This document shows, piece after piece, positions 37,003 to 46,471 of a stretch of DNA of 64,000 bases (its first letter is position 1; the number at the start of each line of letters is the position of its first letter). This DNA is from Pseudomonas sp. 8Z (lineage in GTDB: Bacteria > Pseudomonadota > Gammaproteobacteria > Pseudomonadales > Pseudomonadaceae). The translations under genes and the position numbers were made by a program. The stretch is taken from positions 521,942 to 585,941 of the forward strand of contig NZ_LR733827.1 of the NCBI RefSeq assembly GCF_902506535.1, read 5' to 3'. Under the pieces are notes generated by a model. The model searched no databases and had not been told where the DNA came from. It was given only the letters and a program-made list of their open reading frames with translations.

Positions 37003-37536
37003 ATGTTCGAAATCACCCCCATCAAGCCTGAGCACTATCGTCAGCAGACCCGCCGCATCACCGCCGTGGTCGCGGCGATTTTCGTCGTACTGGCCATGCT
37101 CTTGGCGACGCTTTGCGTGCAACTGTTCGGTGAAGCGGGGGGCGACGACAACTTTCGCTGGAACCTGCTCGGCGTCGCGCTCGGCTTCGTCCTCACCGTG
37201 GTGCTGGTGCGTCAGCAGTTCTGGCATCGCCCATGGATGGCGCCGGCTGTCTACGGTTGGCGCCTCAAACGCAGCCTGATGCGCGTCACCAATGTCATGC
37301 ATCACGTCAAGGCGGGCGTGGCGCAGGGCGATGAGAGCGCGATGAAGCTGCTGCGCTTCTATCACCTTGGCGTCACCCAGATGCATCAGCTCGACGGTAA
37401 TTCCAGCGAGCTGAGTCAGATGGTGGGCGAGATCAATGCCCATTGTGAGGCGATGCAGCAGCGGGAGCTGGATGTGGAGCAGACGCGGCTCGATCCGGCC
37501 TGGGTGGAGCAGGTGAAGACGTTCAAGGCGGCTTGA
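37003..37536 (+). CDS. DUF3087-family membrane protein
   Basis: 177 residues from the ATG at 37003. MFEITPIKPEHYRQQTRRI, two membrane helices (AAIFVVLAMLLATLCVQLF; LGVALGFVLTVVLVRQQFW), then a cytoplasmic helical tail (MKLLRFYHLGVTQMHQLDGNSSEL). Matches the DUF3087 family of gammaproteobacteria; function unknown. Convergent, with no gap, on the nitrilase gene. Confidence 0.82.
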   Translation: MFEITPIKPEHYRQQTRRITAVVAAIFVVLAMLLATLCVQLFGEAGGDDNFRWNLLGVALGFVLTVVLVRQQFWHRPWMAPAVYGWRLKRSLMRVTNVMHHVKAGVAQGDESAMKLLRFYHLGVTQMHQLDGNSSELSQMVGEINAHCEAMQQRELDVEQTRLDPAWVEQVKTFKAA

Positions 37537-38298
37537 TCAATCGCCCAGCGACAACGCCACGGTCTGACCTTGCCAGATACCTTGGCGGCGGCGCGCAATG
37601 ACCAGGCAATCGCCCGTGCCGACTGCGCTCACAACCAGTTGTCCGCCGGGCGCCCAGAATGCACTGCGGCCCGCACAGGCCCAGCCACCGGAAGGGCCGC
37701 CGTGGTTGGCCATCAACACCCCGAGAGACAGTTCAGCGGCATAGCCTTGCAGCAATTCGCTGTCGCGTGGGTAGCCGCTTTCGCTGATCAGCACGCTGGT
37801 CGCGTAAATGCCCGCGCCGCTCTTGGCAGCCGCCCTGGCATGGCTGGCGTGGGTGAAGTCCGCGCAGATCGACAGGGCGATGCGTTCGTCACCGATAAGC
37901 AGCGGTGCACCGCCAGCGCCCGGGCTGAATACGCGCTCTTCCCCCGCATGCAGGTGCTGCTTGGTGTAGATCGTCTGCGTGCCATCGGCGCCGAAAAACA
38001 GGGCGCCGATCAGAATGCTATCGCGCGCATCACACCGTAGTGGCAAGCCGACCTGAGTGGTCATGCGCAACTGCTTGGCTAGCTCGCGCAGTGGCTGCAG
38101 CCTGGCTGTGTCCGGCGTTTGCACCAGTGCCAGTGCCAGCGACGGCTCGTAGCCGGTCAGCGACAGCTCGGGGAATAGCAGGAACGTGACGCCCTGTTCA
38201 GCGGCGAGTCGCATGACCTGCAGGTGGCGATCGATGTTGGCATCGAGGTCTCCGGCGACGGAGCAGTATTGGGCTGCGCAGAGATCGAGGTCGGTCAT
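37537..38298 (-). CDS. Carbon-nitrogen hydrolase (nitrilase superfamily)
   Basis: 253 residues from the ATG at 38298; an in-frame GTG at 38313 is possible. Catalytic triad visible as E44 (LLFPELSLTGYE), K113 (YTKQHLHAGEE) and C145 (LSICADFTH). Hydrolyses a C-N bond in an amide or carbamoyl compound; substrate unknown. Cytoplasmic. Divergent from the CitMHS transporter gene, with 256 bases between. Confidence 0.88.
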   Translation of the reverse strand: MTDLDLCAAQYCSVAGDLDANIDRHLQVMRLAAEQGVTFLLFPELSLTGYEPSLALALVQTPDTARLQPLRELAKQLRMTTQVGLPLRCDARDSILIGALFFGADGTQTIYTKQHLHAGEERVFSPGAGGAPLLIGDERIALSICADFTHASHARAAAKSGAGIYATSVLISESGYPRDSELLQGYAAELSLGVLMANHGGPSGGWACAGRSAFWAPGGQLVVSAVGTGDCLVIARRRQGIWQGQTVALSLGD

Positions 38299-38554
38299 GG
38301 CATCGGCTTTCACGAAGGAGGCGACAGTAGAGCATGAATTGCACGGGCAAAGGTTCGAGCACTCTCGCTATCGCTTGGGTTGACGTGGCTTTCTCGCGCT
38401 GCGTCTTGCGTCGAACATGGGCCACATCTGCCCGCGACATATCCCCTGACATTTGCCGTCGCCGATGTCCACGGCCTAAAGGTTTTTGAAAGGTTCGCCT
38501 CTTAGTCTCCGGGCGCGCTCGTTGCGCCCCACAAGAAAAAGAGGAGAAAGCGGT

Positions 38555-39865
38555 TTGTTGACCCTGATCGGTCTGTTGACCATTTGCTGCCTGGTTGTGC
38601 TGTTGCTCGTCGGGCGCATGTCGCCTGTTCTGCCGTTGATCGTGGTGCCGCTTTTGGGTGCACTGGCTGCTGGTTTCGGCCCAGAGGCGATTTCCGGTTT
38701 CTTCACCGATGGCATCGGCCGCGTGACGGCGATTGCCACCATGTTCGTATTCGCCATCACCTTTTTCGGCGTGCTGCAGGACACTGGGCTGTTCCGCCCG
38801 TTGATCAGCGGCATGGTGCGCCTGACGCGTGGCAACGTGATCGCGGTGACCGTGGCCACCGCCGTGATCGGCATGCTGGCGCACCTCGATGGCGCCGGTG
38901 CGACCACCTTTCTGCTTACGGTTCCTGCTCTGTTGCCGCTGTATAAACAACTGCGCATGAGCCCCTATCTGATGCTGCTGTTACTGGCGCTCGGCGCCGG
39001 TATCTTCAACATGCTGCCTTGGGCCGGGCCTTTGGGGCGGGCGTCGGCGGTGACCGGTATCGAGGTCACCGAACTGTGGCGACCGCTAATCACCATTCAA
39101 GGCATCGGTGTGGTGCTGTTGATCGCCTTGGCGGCGCTGCTCGGCTGGCGCGAGCAACGCCGCATCGCCGCTGGCAAGACGGGCGACGAGGGTGTACTGG
39201 TGGAAACCAGCAGTGATCTGCACGAGCCGAGCGCCGATGAGCTGGCCCTAGAGCGTCCGCGCCTGCTGTGGGCCAACGCCGCGTTGTTTCTGGCGGTGCT
39301 GGTGTCGCTGTTCTCCGGTGTGTTGCCGGCCGGCTATATCTTCATGATCGGCCTGTGCCTGGCCTTGCTGATCAACTATCCGGGCGGCAAGGCGCAGATG
39401 CAGCGTATTTCGGCGCATGCGCCGGCGGCACTGAGCATGGGCATGATCATTCTGGCGGCGGGCTCGATGCTCGGCATTCTTACCGGTAGTGGCATGCTCA
39501 CCTCCATCGCTAAGGATCTGGCCGGTGTGCTGCCGACATCGCTGGTAGGGCAGATGCACATTGTGCTGGGTCTGTTCGGCTTGCCGATGGAGCTGATGCT
39601 GAGCACCGATGCTTATTACTTCGGCCTGCTGCCGGTGACGTTGGAAGTGGTCAGTGGCCAGGGCGTGGCGCCGGCCAGCGTGGTCTATGCACTGACTATC
39701 GGTAACATCATCGGTACTTTCATCAGCCCGTTCTCGCCTGCGCTGTGGTTGGCTCTTGGCCTGGCCGGGCTGGATTTGGGCCGCCATATCCGCTACTCGC
39801 TGTGGTGGATGTGGGGCTTCTCGCTGGTGTTGTTCGGCGCAGCCTGGGTGCTCGGTCTGTTCTAA
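38555..39865 (+). CDS. CitMHS-family (citrate/Me2+:H+) symporter
   Basis: 436 residues from a TTG start at 38555 (TTG at 38558 also possible) with GAGGAG 8 bases upstream; no ATG or GTG fits the family N terminus. Eleven or twelve helices; AHLDGAGATTFLLTVPALLPLYKQLRMS, MLPWAGPLGRASAVTG and STDAYYFGLLPV are family signatures. Inner-membrane uptake of citrate or a similar tricarboxylate with a metal ion. Convergent with the GntR gene. Confidence 0.88.
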   Translation: MLTLIGLLTICCLVVLLLVGRMSPVLPLIVVPLLGALAAGFGPEAISGFFTDGIGRVTAIATMFVFAITFFGVLQDTGLFRPLISGMVRLTRGNVIAVTVATAVIGMLAHLDGAGATTFLLTVPALLPLYKQLRMSPYLMLLLLALGAGIFNMLPWAGPLGRASAVTGIEVTELWRPLITIQGIGVVLLIALAALLGWREQRRIAAGKTGDEGVLVETSSDLHEPSADELALERPRLLWANAALFLAVLVSLFSGVLPAGYIFMIGLCLALLINYPGGKAQMQRISAHAPAALSMGMIILAAGSMLGILTGSGMLTSIAKDLAGVLPTSLVGQMHIVLGLFGLPMELMLSTDAYYFGLLPVTLEVVSGQGVAPASVVYALTIGNIIGTFISPFSPALWLALGLAGLDLGRHIRYSLWWMWGFSLVLFGAAWVLGLF

Positions 39866-39888
39866 CGAGCGGTGAGATTATCCTGGAG

Positions 39889-39920
39889 AACGGCGACGTA
39901 ACTGTCGCCGTTCGCCGTTT
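39889..39920 (+). terminator. Hairpin after CitMHS gene
   Basis: AACGGCGAC, 6-base loop, GTCGCCGTT, 24 bases after the stop, followed by CGCCGTTTC. Nine matched pairs but a poor T-run. Confidence 0.5.
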
Positions 39921-40071
39921 CTGGATCACAGAAAACAGCAAAATTACCGAGTTTCGCTGATGGCTAGGTGCCAATGATTCATCTAACAACCCTGCCTGTT
40001 TGCGATCCACCTTGCGGCGGTTCAATCGCGTGCAGATATAAGGGCGTGCGGCCTGCAGGCTGGTCGTGCTC

Positions 40072-40809
40072 CTAACAGATATCCACCTGATAGCGGAAGT
40101 TTTCCGCAGCGGCGCGTGATATCCGGTATTCCAGCGGAGTGCGGTCGTAGCCTTGCGCTTTACGGGCGATCACGACCACTGGGCTGCCCACTGTCACGCC
40201 GAGGATGGCGCTGAGGCTTTCATCTGCACAAGAGATGGTCAGGGTTTCCTGTGCCGAGGCGATACGCTGGCCACATTGCTGTTCATAGAAGGGGTAGAGC
40301 AGCGGCGGGAACTCGCCGGGCTCGATGGCCTGTAGCGCGCTGAAACGTGAGGCGGGCAACCAGATGCGTTCATGGAACATGGGCTGCTCTTCGATCAGGC
40401 GTAGCCGCTCCAGATACAGGCAATGCTCGCCGGGTTGCAGATTCAAGGCCTGGCGCGCGGTTTCTTCGGCGGGTTCTAGGCGGCTGAGCAGGATGCGGCT
40501 TTGCGGAACCTGCGACTGCCCACTGGCGCTGATCTGACGAAAGAAGCGGAACAGTGAGCCGTCGAAGTTAGGCCGCCGGACGAAGGTGCCACGGCCTTGA
40601 GCACGCAGCAGCAAACCTTCGGCTACCAAGGTTTCCACGGCCTTGCGCACCGTACCGACGGCTACGCCGTACTGGCGGGTCAACTCCGCTTCGGTCGGGA
40701 TGGCTTCACCCGGCAGCCACTCGCCGGCCGCAATTTTGGCCAGCATTTCATCGTGCAGTCGCTGATAAAGCGGTAACCGCTCGTCTTGTCCCAGAGGTGT
40801 GGGGCTCAT
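40072..40809 (-). CDS. GntR-family regulator, HutC subfamily
   Basis: 245 residues. N-terminal winged helix (LPLYQRLHDEMLAKIAAGEWLPGEAIPTEAELTRQYGVAVGTVRKAVETL) and a UTRA ligand domain (YLERLRLIEEQPMFHERIWLP). Divergent from the amidohydrolase-MatC pair with 188 bases between, so it most likely represses that pair and responds to its substrate or a product. Confidence 0.9.
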   Translation of the reverse strand: MSPTPLGQDERLPLYQRLHDEMLAKIAAGEWLPGEAIPTEAELTRQYGVAVGTVRKAVETLVAEGLLLRAQGRGTFVRRPNFDGSLFRFFRQISASGQSQVPQSRILLSRLEPAEETARQALNLQPGEHCLYLERLRLIEEQPMFHERIWLPASRFSALQAIEPGEFPPLLYPFYEQQCGQRIASAQETLTISCADESLSAILGVTVGSPVVVIARKAQGYDRTPLEYRISRAAAENFRYQVDIC

Positions 40810-40861
40810 AAGGCATCAATCCGAATTTAAACCGGGCGTCACTTTACCACTGCACTGCGCG

Positions 40862-40910
40862 TTGACAGCAGTTCATCTCTGGCGTTAGATGGCGCCAATT
40901 CATATATATG
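40862..40910 (+). promoter_or_regulatory. Candidate promoter and operator of amidohydrolase-MatC operon
   Basis: TTGACA at 40862-40867 and TTAGAT at 40885-40890, 17 bases apart. Just downstream is the perfect palindrome CATATATATG at 40901-40910, in a good place for GntR repression. The -10 is weak. Confidence 0.4.
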
Positions 40911-40997
40911 ACTGTATGTATGAGGCGCTGACCCAACAGGTAGTTTTCAACGGACTGTTAACGGGTTCGAACATTCATTCGACAGAGGTACCGCTCC

Positions 40998-41822
40998 GTG
41001 ACGTCCCTGCCTTATGCCGGTATCACCGGCATCGACACCCACGCGCACATTTTTCGTCAGGACTTGCCGATGGTGCCTGGCCGCCGCTACAGCCCCGGCT
41101 ATGACGCCACGGTGGAGCAGTACCTGGCCCATCTCGATGGCTGCAACTTGTCCCATGGCGTGCTGATTCAGCCGAGCTTTCTGGGTACCGACAACCATTA
41201 CATGGTCGAGGCGCTGCGCCGTTTTCCCGAGCGCCTGCGCGGCGTGGCAGTGGTCGATGCGCGGGTGAGCGATGCCGAGCTGGACGAGTTGGCGGCTGTC
41301 GGTGTGGTGGGCGTACGCCTGAATCTGATCGGCAAGGCGCTGGCGGATTACGCAGGTTCGGCTTGGGACAATCTGTTCCGTCGCCTGGCTCAGCGCGGCT
41401 GGCAGGTGGAGATCCAGCGCGGTTTCGATGATCTGGTGCTGATCGTCCCGACGATTCTTGATTCCGGCGTTAGTGTGGTGATCGACCATTTCGGCTTGCC
41501 CGATGCGGGCGTGCAACTGGACGACCCGCAGCATGACGCCTTCTTCGCGCTGCTCGGCCAGGCGCCGGTGTGGATCAAGCTGTCCGCCGCCTACCGCAGC
41601 CAGTCCGACCTGGCCCGCGCCCAAGCCATCGAAGTGCGTCTGCGTGAGGCCTGTGGTGGCGTGGATCGTTTTCTCTGGGGCAGTGATTGGCCCAATACCC
41701 AGTTCGAGTCGCAGACCCGTTACGATCAGCAATTCGCGCTGTTCGAGGCCCTGCTACCCAACCCCGAGGAGCGCCGTCGCGTTCTGGTGGATAACCCCGC
41801 AACCCTGTTCGGTTTCGCGTAA
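40998..41822 (+). CDS. Amidohydrolase-2 family, PDC-lactonase-like hydrolase
   Basis: 274 residues, GTG start with GAGG about 9 bases upstream. GIDTHAHIF (H15, H17), GVLIQPSFLGTDN, VIDHFGLP and FLWGSDWPNTQ define the amidohydrolase-2 TIM barrel and are closest in wording to 2-pyrone-4,6-dicarboxylate lactonase (LigI). Probably opens a lactone or cyclic acid in the cytoplasm. Followed after 45 bases by a dicarboxylate carrier, so substrate uptake and ring opening may be linked. Confidence 0.85.
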   Translation: MTSLPYAGITGIDTHAHIFRQDLPMVPGRRYSPGYDATVEQYLAHLDGCNLSHGVLIQPSFLGTDNHYMVEALRRFPERLRGVAVVDARVSDAELDELAAVGVVGVRLNLIGKALADYAGSAWDNLFRRLAQRGWQVEIQRGFDDLVLIVPTILDSGVSVVIDHFGLPDAGVQLDDPQHDAFFALLGQAPVWIKLSAAYRSQSDLARAQAIEVRLREACGGVDRFLWGSDWPNTQFESQTRYDQQFALFEALLPNPEERRRVLVDNPATLFGFA

Positions 41823-41867
41823 ACGCAGCCGACGCTCACATCAGAACAACAAAAGGAGTCAAACATC

Positions 41868-43169
41868 ATGATGAGCTTGCTCGTCGTCAGCGCGATTGTT
41901 CTCGCCGTCGCACTGGGTTACACCACCAAGATCAACATTGGTCTGTTCGCCATCGCCTTCGCCTATCTGCTGGGCTGCTTCGGCATGGGCCTGAGTCCGA
42001 GCGACATCATCGGCATGTGGCCGCTGAAGATTTTCTTCGTGATCTTCTCGGTTTGCCTGTTCTACAGCTTCGCTACCGTCAACGGCACCCTGGAGAAACT
42101 TGCCGGACATTTGCTGTATCGCTGCCGAGGCGTGCCGCATCTGCTGCCCTATGCCATTTTGATGACATCGGGGGTGATTGCTGCCATGGGCGCGGGTTAT
42201 TACACCGTACTGGCATTCATGGCGCCGCTGACCCTGCTGCTGTGCCAGCGCACCGGCATGAGCATGATTCTCGGCGGCATGGCGGTGAACTACGGTGCTC
42301 TGGCCGGCGCCAACTTCGTCTCCAGCCAGAGCGGCATCATCTTCCGTGGCCTGATGACCAGCGCCGGCATGCCTGAAAGCGAAGCCTTCATCAATGCGCT
42401 GGCGATCTTCGCCAGTACGGCGATCATTCCGCTGCTGGTGATTAGTGCTTTCGTTTTCCTCGGTGGCCATGGCCGCAACCTGAAGAATGCGGTGCTCAAC
42501 GCCGATTTGCCGGAGGCCTTCAACCGTGAGCAGAAACTGACTCTGTTGCTGACCGTGCTGATGATGTTGCTGGTACTGGCTGCGCCGCTGGCGCTGCTGG
42601 CGTTCCCGGACAACGCCACGGTCAAGTTCATCAACAGCAAGGTGGATATCGGCCTGATCGCCAGCGTGTTCTCGGTGATCGCGCTGCTGCTCAAGCTCGG
42701 TGACGAGCGCAAGGCCATCGCCTCCGTGCCATGGGCCACGCTGATCATGATTTGTGGTGTCGGCATGCTGATTACTGTCGCCATCAAAGCGGGCACCATC
42801 GCCGCGCTGTCGTCCTGGATCAGCGGCAACATTGCGCCCGTGATGATCCCGGTGGCCTTCGGTGTGGTCGCGGCGCTGATGTCGATTTTCGCCAGCACAC
42901 TGGGCGTGGTCACGCCAGCGTTGTTCCCGATGGTGTTGCCGCTGTCGGCCTCAATGTCGATCGACCCGATGATCCTGTTCGTCGCCATCGTGGTCGGTGC
43001 CCAGGCTACCTCGATCTCGCCGTTCTCCTCCGGTGGCAGCCTGCTGCTGGGTTCCTGCACGGGAGAGAAGGCACGTGCCACGCTGTTCTCGCAACTGCTG
43101 CTGCGCGCCGCGCCTATCGGCTTCGTCGCCGCCATGCTGTTCAACCTGGCGCTGACTTTCCTGTACTGA
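41868..43169 (+). CDS. MatC-like dicarboxylate carrier
   Basis: 433 residues, about 12 helices. The N terminus YTTKINIGLFAIAFAYLLG is the MatC N-terminal domain, and the C-terminal QATSISPFSSGGSLLLG fits the wider ion-transporter fold. AAGGAG precedes the ATG. Likely inner-membrane uptake of malonate or another di/tricarboxylate used by the preceding hydrolase. Confidence 0.85.
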   Translation: MMSLLVVSAIVLAVALGYTTKINIGLFAIAFAYLLGCFGMGLSPSDIIGMWPLKIFFVIFSVCLFYSFATVNGTLEKLAGHLLYRCRGVPHLLPYAILMTSGVIAAMGAGYYTVLAFMAPLTLLLCQRTGMSMILGGMAVNYGALAGANFVSSQSGIIFRGLMTSAGMPESEAFINALAIFASTAIIPLLVISAFVFLGGHGRNLKNAVLNADLPEAFNREQKLTLLLTVLMMLLVLAAPLALLAFPDNATVKFINSKVDIGLIASVFSVIALLLKLGDERKAIASVPWATLIMICGVGMLITVAIKAGTIAALSSWISGNIAPVMIPVAFGVVAALMSIFASTLGVVTPALFPMVLPLSASMSIDPMILFVAIVVGAQATSISPFSSGGSLLLGSCTGEKARATLFSQLLLRAAPIGFVAAMLFNLALTFLY

Positions 43170-43173
43170 TGTC

Positions 43174-43203
43174 GCCGCCCGACTGGCTTGCCAGTCGGGC
43201 GGC
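43174..43203. terminator. Strong hairpin between convergent genes
   Basis: GCCGCCCGACTGGC, TT, GCCAGTCGGGCGGC: 14 matched pairs between the MatC stop (43169) and the end of the ClpP-like gene (43215). No T-run on either side. Confidence 0.6.
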
Positions 43204-43214
43204 TCGCTACTGCC

Positions 43215-43772
43215 TCATTTCAAGCGATAGCGCGCCAAATCGTCTTGGCTCAGCAGGTGCAGGCGGCCTTCCGGTACGCGGTAAATGGCTTCGGCCAGGC
43301 TGACATTGACGCCCATCTCACGGAAATAGTTGGCCGGGCTCAGAGGTGCACGTGGGCTGGCTACTTGAGCCAGTGCCGAGTCGCCATTGGCGAAGGGCGG
43401 GCGACGCAGCGCCACGGCGCCTTTTACCGTGCGCTTGCTACCGGCTGCCAGCAGGTAAATGCAACTGCCCTGGCACAGGCCGTTGGACGGTACCAGTGCT
43501 TCGAAGCCGGTTTCACGCAGCAGCCGCCCCATTCGCATGGCTTCGGGCATGCTGCCGCCGAGGCTGTCGAGCAGCATGATCTTGCGCGTGAACTTGCCTG
43601 GGTGGGCGCGCAGTGCCTTGAGCAGTGCCTCGTAATCGCCCGGCACGATCTCTTCGGACACCTTTGCCGCCAGCAAGCCATCGTGCACTTCGACCTCCAC
43701 CTTGGCCGTGGCGTCGATGGCGGTAAGCAGGGCGGTAGCGATCAGGGCGAAGCGCAGCAGTTGGGCGATCAT
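43215..43772 (-). CDS. Periplasmic ClpP/crotonase-like protein
   Basis: 185 residues from the ATG at 43772; a signal peptide (LLRFALIATALLTAIDATA) supports this start over an in-frame ATG at 43829. The mature part has LDSLGGSMPEAMRMGRLLRETGFEALVPSNGLCQGSCIYLLAAGSKR, the ClpP-like fold with a Ser in GSC where a protease nucleophile would be. Substrate and partners unknown. Confidence 0.72.
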   Translation of the reverse strand: MIAQLLRFALIATALLTAIDATAKVEVEVHDGLLAAKVSEEIVPGDYEALLKALRAHPGKFTRKIMLLDSLGGSMPEAMRMGRLLRETGFEALVPSNGLCQGSCIYLLAAGSKRTVKGAVALRRPPFANGDSALAQVASPRAPLSPANYFREMGVNVSLAEAIYRVPEGRLHLLSQDDLARYRLK

Positions 43773-43836
43773 CGAGGGATTCGTGGCAGTGGCTCGGGAG
43801 GCAGAAGATACCTGTCGGCGCACTGCCACGCACCTC

Positions 43837-45036
43837 TCACGTTCGTGGGGTCTTCTGCTGCACGTGCCAGGCCCAGGCGAACAGTGCCAATCCGCACAAT
43901 GCCGTCGCGGCGCCGATGTAGCCGGTGATCGTCCAGCCCATGCCGGCGCTGATGGCTAGGCCACCGAGCCAGGGACCAAGGGCATTGGCGACATTGAAGG
44001 CGGCGTGGTTGGATGCTGCCGCCAGGGTTTGCGCGCCGGTGGCGACATCCATCAGGTGAGTTTGCAGGGCTGGGCCGAGGGCGATCATGGTGCCGAGGAC
44101 GAAAATCGCCGGCAGGATCGTCCACAGGTTATTGGCCGCCAGGGGGAAGAGCAGTAGAACCAGTGTGCTCCAGGCCAGGATCCAGGCGACTGCACGTAAT
44201 TGCAGGCGGTCGAACAGCCAGCCGCCAGCACTGTTGCCGATGATGCAGCCGGCACCGAACACGCCCATGGCCAGCGGGATCCAGCCTGCGCTGACCCGAG
44301 TGACTTCCAGCAGGGTTGGCGCCATGTAACTGAACACGCAAAACATCCCGGCGAAACCAATCGCACCGATAGCCAGGGCCAGCCAGATTGGCGCGCGGTT
44401 GAAGGCGCGCAACTCACCCATCGGGCTGCTGCGTACTTCATCGGGGTCTTTCGGCAGGAAGATCGCCACCATGGCGATGGTGGTGATGGCAATGATGCCG
44501 ACCAGGGCAAAGGCGTAGCGCCAGCTCATGAACTGGCCGAGCCAGGTGGCCAGCGGGTTGCCGATCAGGATGGCCACGGTCAGACCAGCCAGTACCCGGC
44601 TCACGGCTTTGGCGCGTTTGTGTGGTGGCGCCATGGAGGCGGCCAGCAGCATGGCGATGCCGAAGTAGGCACCGTGCGGCAGGCCTGCAATGAAGCGGAA
44701 GATCAACAGAGGCTCGTAGCTGGGGGCCAGGGCGCTGGCGAAGTTGCCGAGGGCGAAGCAGCCCATCAACAGCAGAAGCAGGGTGCGCCTGGGCAAGCGC
44801 GCGCCGAGCAGGGCCAGTAAGGGGGCGCCGACCACCACGCCGAGGGCGTAGGCGCTGATCACATGGCCGACTTGTGGTTCGCTGACGCCAAGATCAGCAG
44901 CGACGTTGGGCATCAGGCCCATGATGGCGAACTCACCGGTGCCGATGGCAAAGCCGCCAAGCGCCAGTGCAAGTTGAATGAGTAAGATCGCGCCAGGCGA
45001 CAGGGCTGTGGCGGCGCTGGGAGAGTGCTGGTTCAT
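43837..45036 (-). CDS. MFS transporter, DHA1 family
   Basis: 399 residues, about 12 helices. GTGEFAIMGLMPNVAADLGVSEPQVGHVISAYALGVVVGAPLL and FRFIAGLPHGAYFGIA are typical of inner-membrane drug or arabinose-type exporters. Separated by 84 bases from the LysR gene behind it, in the same direction; the two may be regulated together. Substrate unknown. Confidence 0.88.
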   Translation of the reverse strand: MNQHSPSAATALSPGAILLIQLALALGGFAIGTGEFAIMGLMPNVAADLGVSEPQVGHVISAYALGVVVGAPLLALLGARLPRRTLLLLLMGCFALGNFASALAPSYEPLLIFRFIAGLPHGAYFGIAMLLAASMAPPHKRAKAVSRVLAGLTVAILIGNPLATWLGQFMSWRYAFALVGIIAITTIAMVAIFLPKDPDEVRSSPMGELRAFNRAPIWLALAIGAIGFAGMFCVFSYMAPTLLEVTRVSAGWIPLAMGVFGAGCIIGNSAGGWLFDRLQLRAVAWILAWSTLVLLLFPLAANNLWTILPAIFVLGTMIALGPALQTHLMDVATGAQTLAAASNHAAFNVANALGPWLGGLAISAGMGWTITGYIGAATALCGLALFAWAWHVQQKTPRT

Positions 45037-45120
45037 GAAGGACCTGGAGGGAAAAACAGGCGGCGCATTATATTCCCCCAGGCCTGTGCGTTGGTATCGC
45101 CAAGCCTTGTGTTGCGGGCT

Positions 45121-46029
45121 TTATGACGAGTGGTGGGCGTGATTGAAGGCTTTGATGTAATCGACGAATGCGCGCAGTGGCGCCGGTACATGGCGCCGGT
45201 TGTGGTAGTAGAGGTAGGGCCCTTCGAAATGCTTCCACCAGTCCTGCAAGAAGGGCTGCAGCTCGCCGCTTTCCAGTTGTGGGCGGATGTACTCTTCGAA
45301 GGTGTAAAGAATGCCATGGCCCGCGCATGCGGCAGCGAGCAGCAAATCCGGCGAAGAGCTGATCAGCGGCCCCTTGGGGGTGATGCGCAAGGCATCGTCA
45401 CCTTGCACGAATACCCAGGTCGCGAGTTTGCCGCTGGCAAAGCGGTTACCGAGCAGTCGATGTGCGTTGAGTTCGCTCGGGTGCTGCGGCGTGCCATGGC
45501 GCTCCAGGTAGGAGGGCGCGGCAACGGCCATGAAGCACTGCCGACGCGGCCCGATGGCAATGGCGATCATGTCCTTGTCCAGGCTTTCCTCATAGCGAAT
45601 CCCGGCGTCATAACCGGCCGCGACCACGTCGACGAAGGTGTTGTCCAGGTTGATTTCCAGGGTGACGCCCGGGTAACGGGTGAGAAAACCATCCAGTAGC
45701 GTTGGCAGGATGTGCCGGGCGATGCCTGGTACGTGCAGGCGCAGCGAGCCTACCGGGTGTTGGGGGTCTTCCTGCAGGTCGTTGAGCGCGCTATTGATTT
45801 CATCCAGTGCCGGGCGCAGCCGCTCCAGCAGCCGCGCGCCAACCTCGGTGGGGGTCAGGCTGCGGGTGGTACGGTTGAGTAGGCGCACGTCCAGTTCCTC
45901 CTCCAGCCTGCGGATGCCGTCGCTCAGTGATGATGGCGACATGCCCAGGCGTTTGGCCGCTCTGCGGAAGCCACCGGCTTCGACCACTGCGGCGAACAGG
46001 GCAATATCGGAGAGATTGGGCTGGCGCAT
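45121..46029 (-). CDS. LysR-family transcriptional regulator
   Basis: 302 residues from the ATG at 46029 (MRQPNLSDIALFAAVVEAGGFRRAAKRLGMSPSSLSDGIRRLEEEL); the frame is open far upstream but that part is not protein-like. Complete effector domain, CrgA-like wording (GDLRL-like VGSLRLHVPGIARHILPTLL). Divergent from the SDR gene across a 442-base gap, which it may control. Confidence 0.88.
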   Translation of the reverse strand: MRQPNLSDIALFAAVVEAGGFRRAAKRLGMSPSSLSDGIRRLEEELDVRLLNRTTRSLTPTEVGARLLERLRPALDEINSALNDLQEDPQHPVGSLRLHVPGIARHILPTLLDGFLTRYPGVTLEINLDNTFVDVVAAGYDAGIRYEESLDKDMIAIAIGPRRQCFMAVAAPSYLERHGTPQHPSELNAHRLLGNRFASGKLATWVFVQGDDALRITPKGPLISSSPDLLLAAACAGHGILYTFEEYIRPQLESGELQPFLQDWWKHFEGPYLYYHNRRHVPAPLRAFVDYIKAFNHAHHSS

Positions 46030-46471
46030 GGAGGTGAACCGATTGATGAGCAAACGCCCGATGATGCGTGGCGGTAATCTGTTTGCCAAGCCAGAGGGCA
46101 CGGTGGCCGACGTGCATGTGTTGCATAACAAGTCGGCGCAATAAGCTTGGGTAATCGTGATGGTGATTTTGCGCTGCACGGGGTTTGTATGCGTGCCTAT
46201 TGGCTTAGCGCGATTGCCGCGCAGCATCACCGATTGCTTACAAGGCCCCGTGCTCTGTCGCAGCCAGTGCAGCGCATCCGCCAGTGAACTCCAGGGCTGT
46301 GTAATGTGAGCGCTGGTTGGGGCGTTGTGTAATACCCGGTAACTGTCCGCCTGAACGTATGCACTGTTCGGTTGGGGGTGGCTTATCCAAAAAAGTTTCT
46401 GTCCGCACCTTATATCCCGGCGTCGGCGTTTGGCTCGGCGCAACGAGCTAACGGATATGAGGAAATCCCCG
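46030..46471. other. Intergenic region between LysR and SDR genes
   Basis: No gene, RNA gene or clear repeat seen. It must hold the promoters of both divergent genes; the only sure element is GAGGAA just before 46472, the SDR Shine-Dalgarno. Confidence 0.4.
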
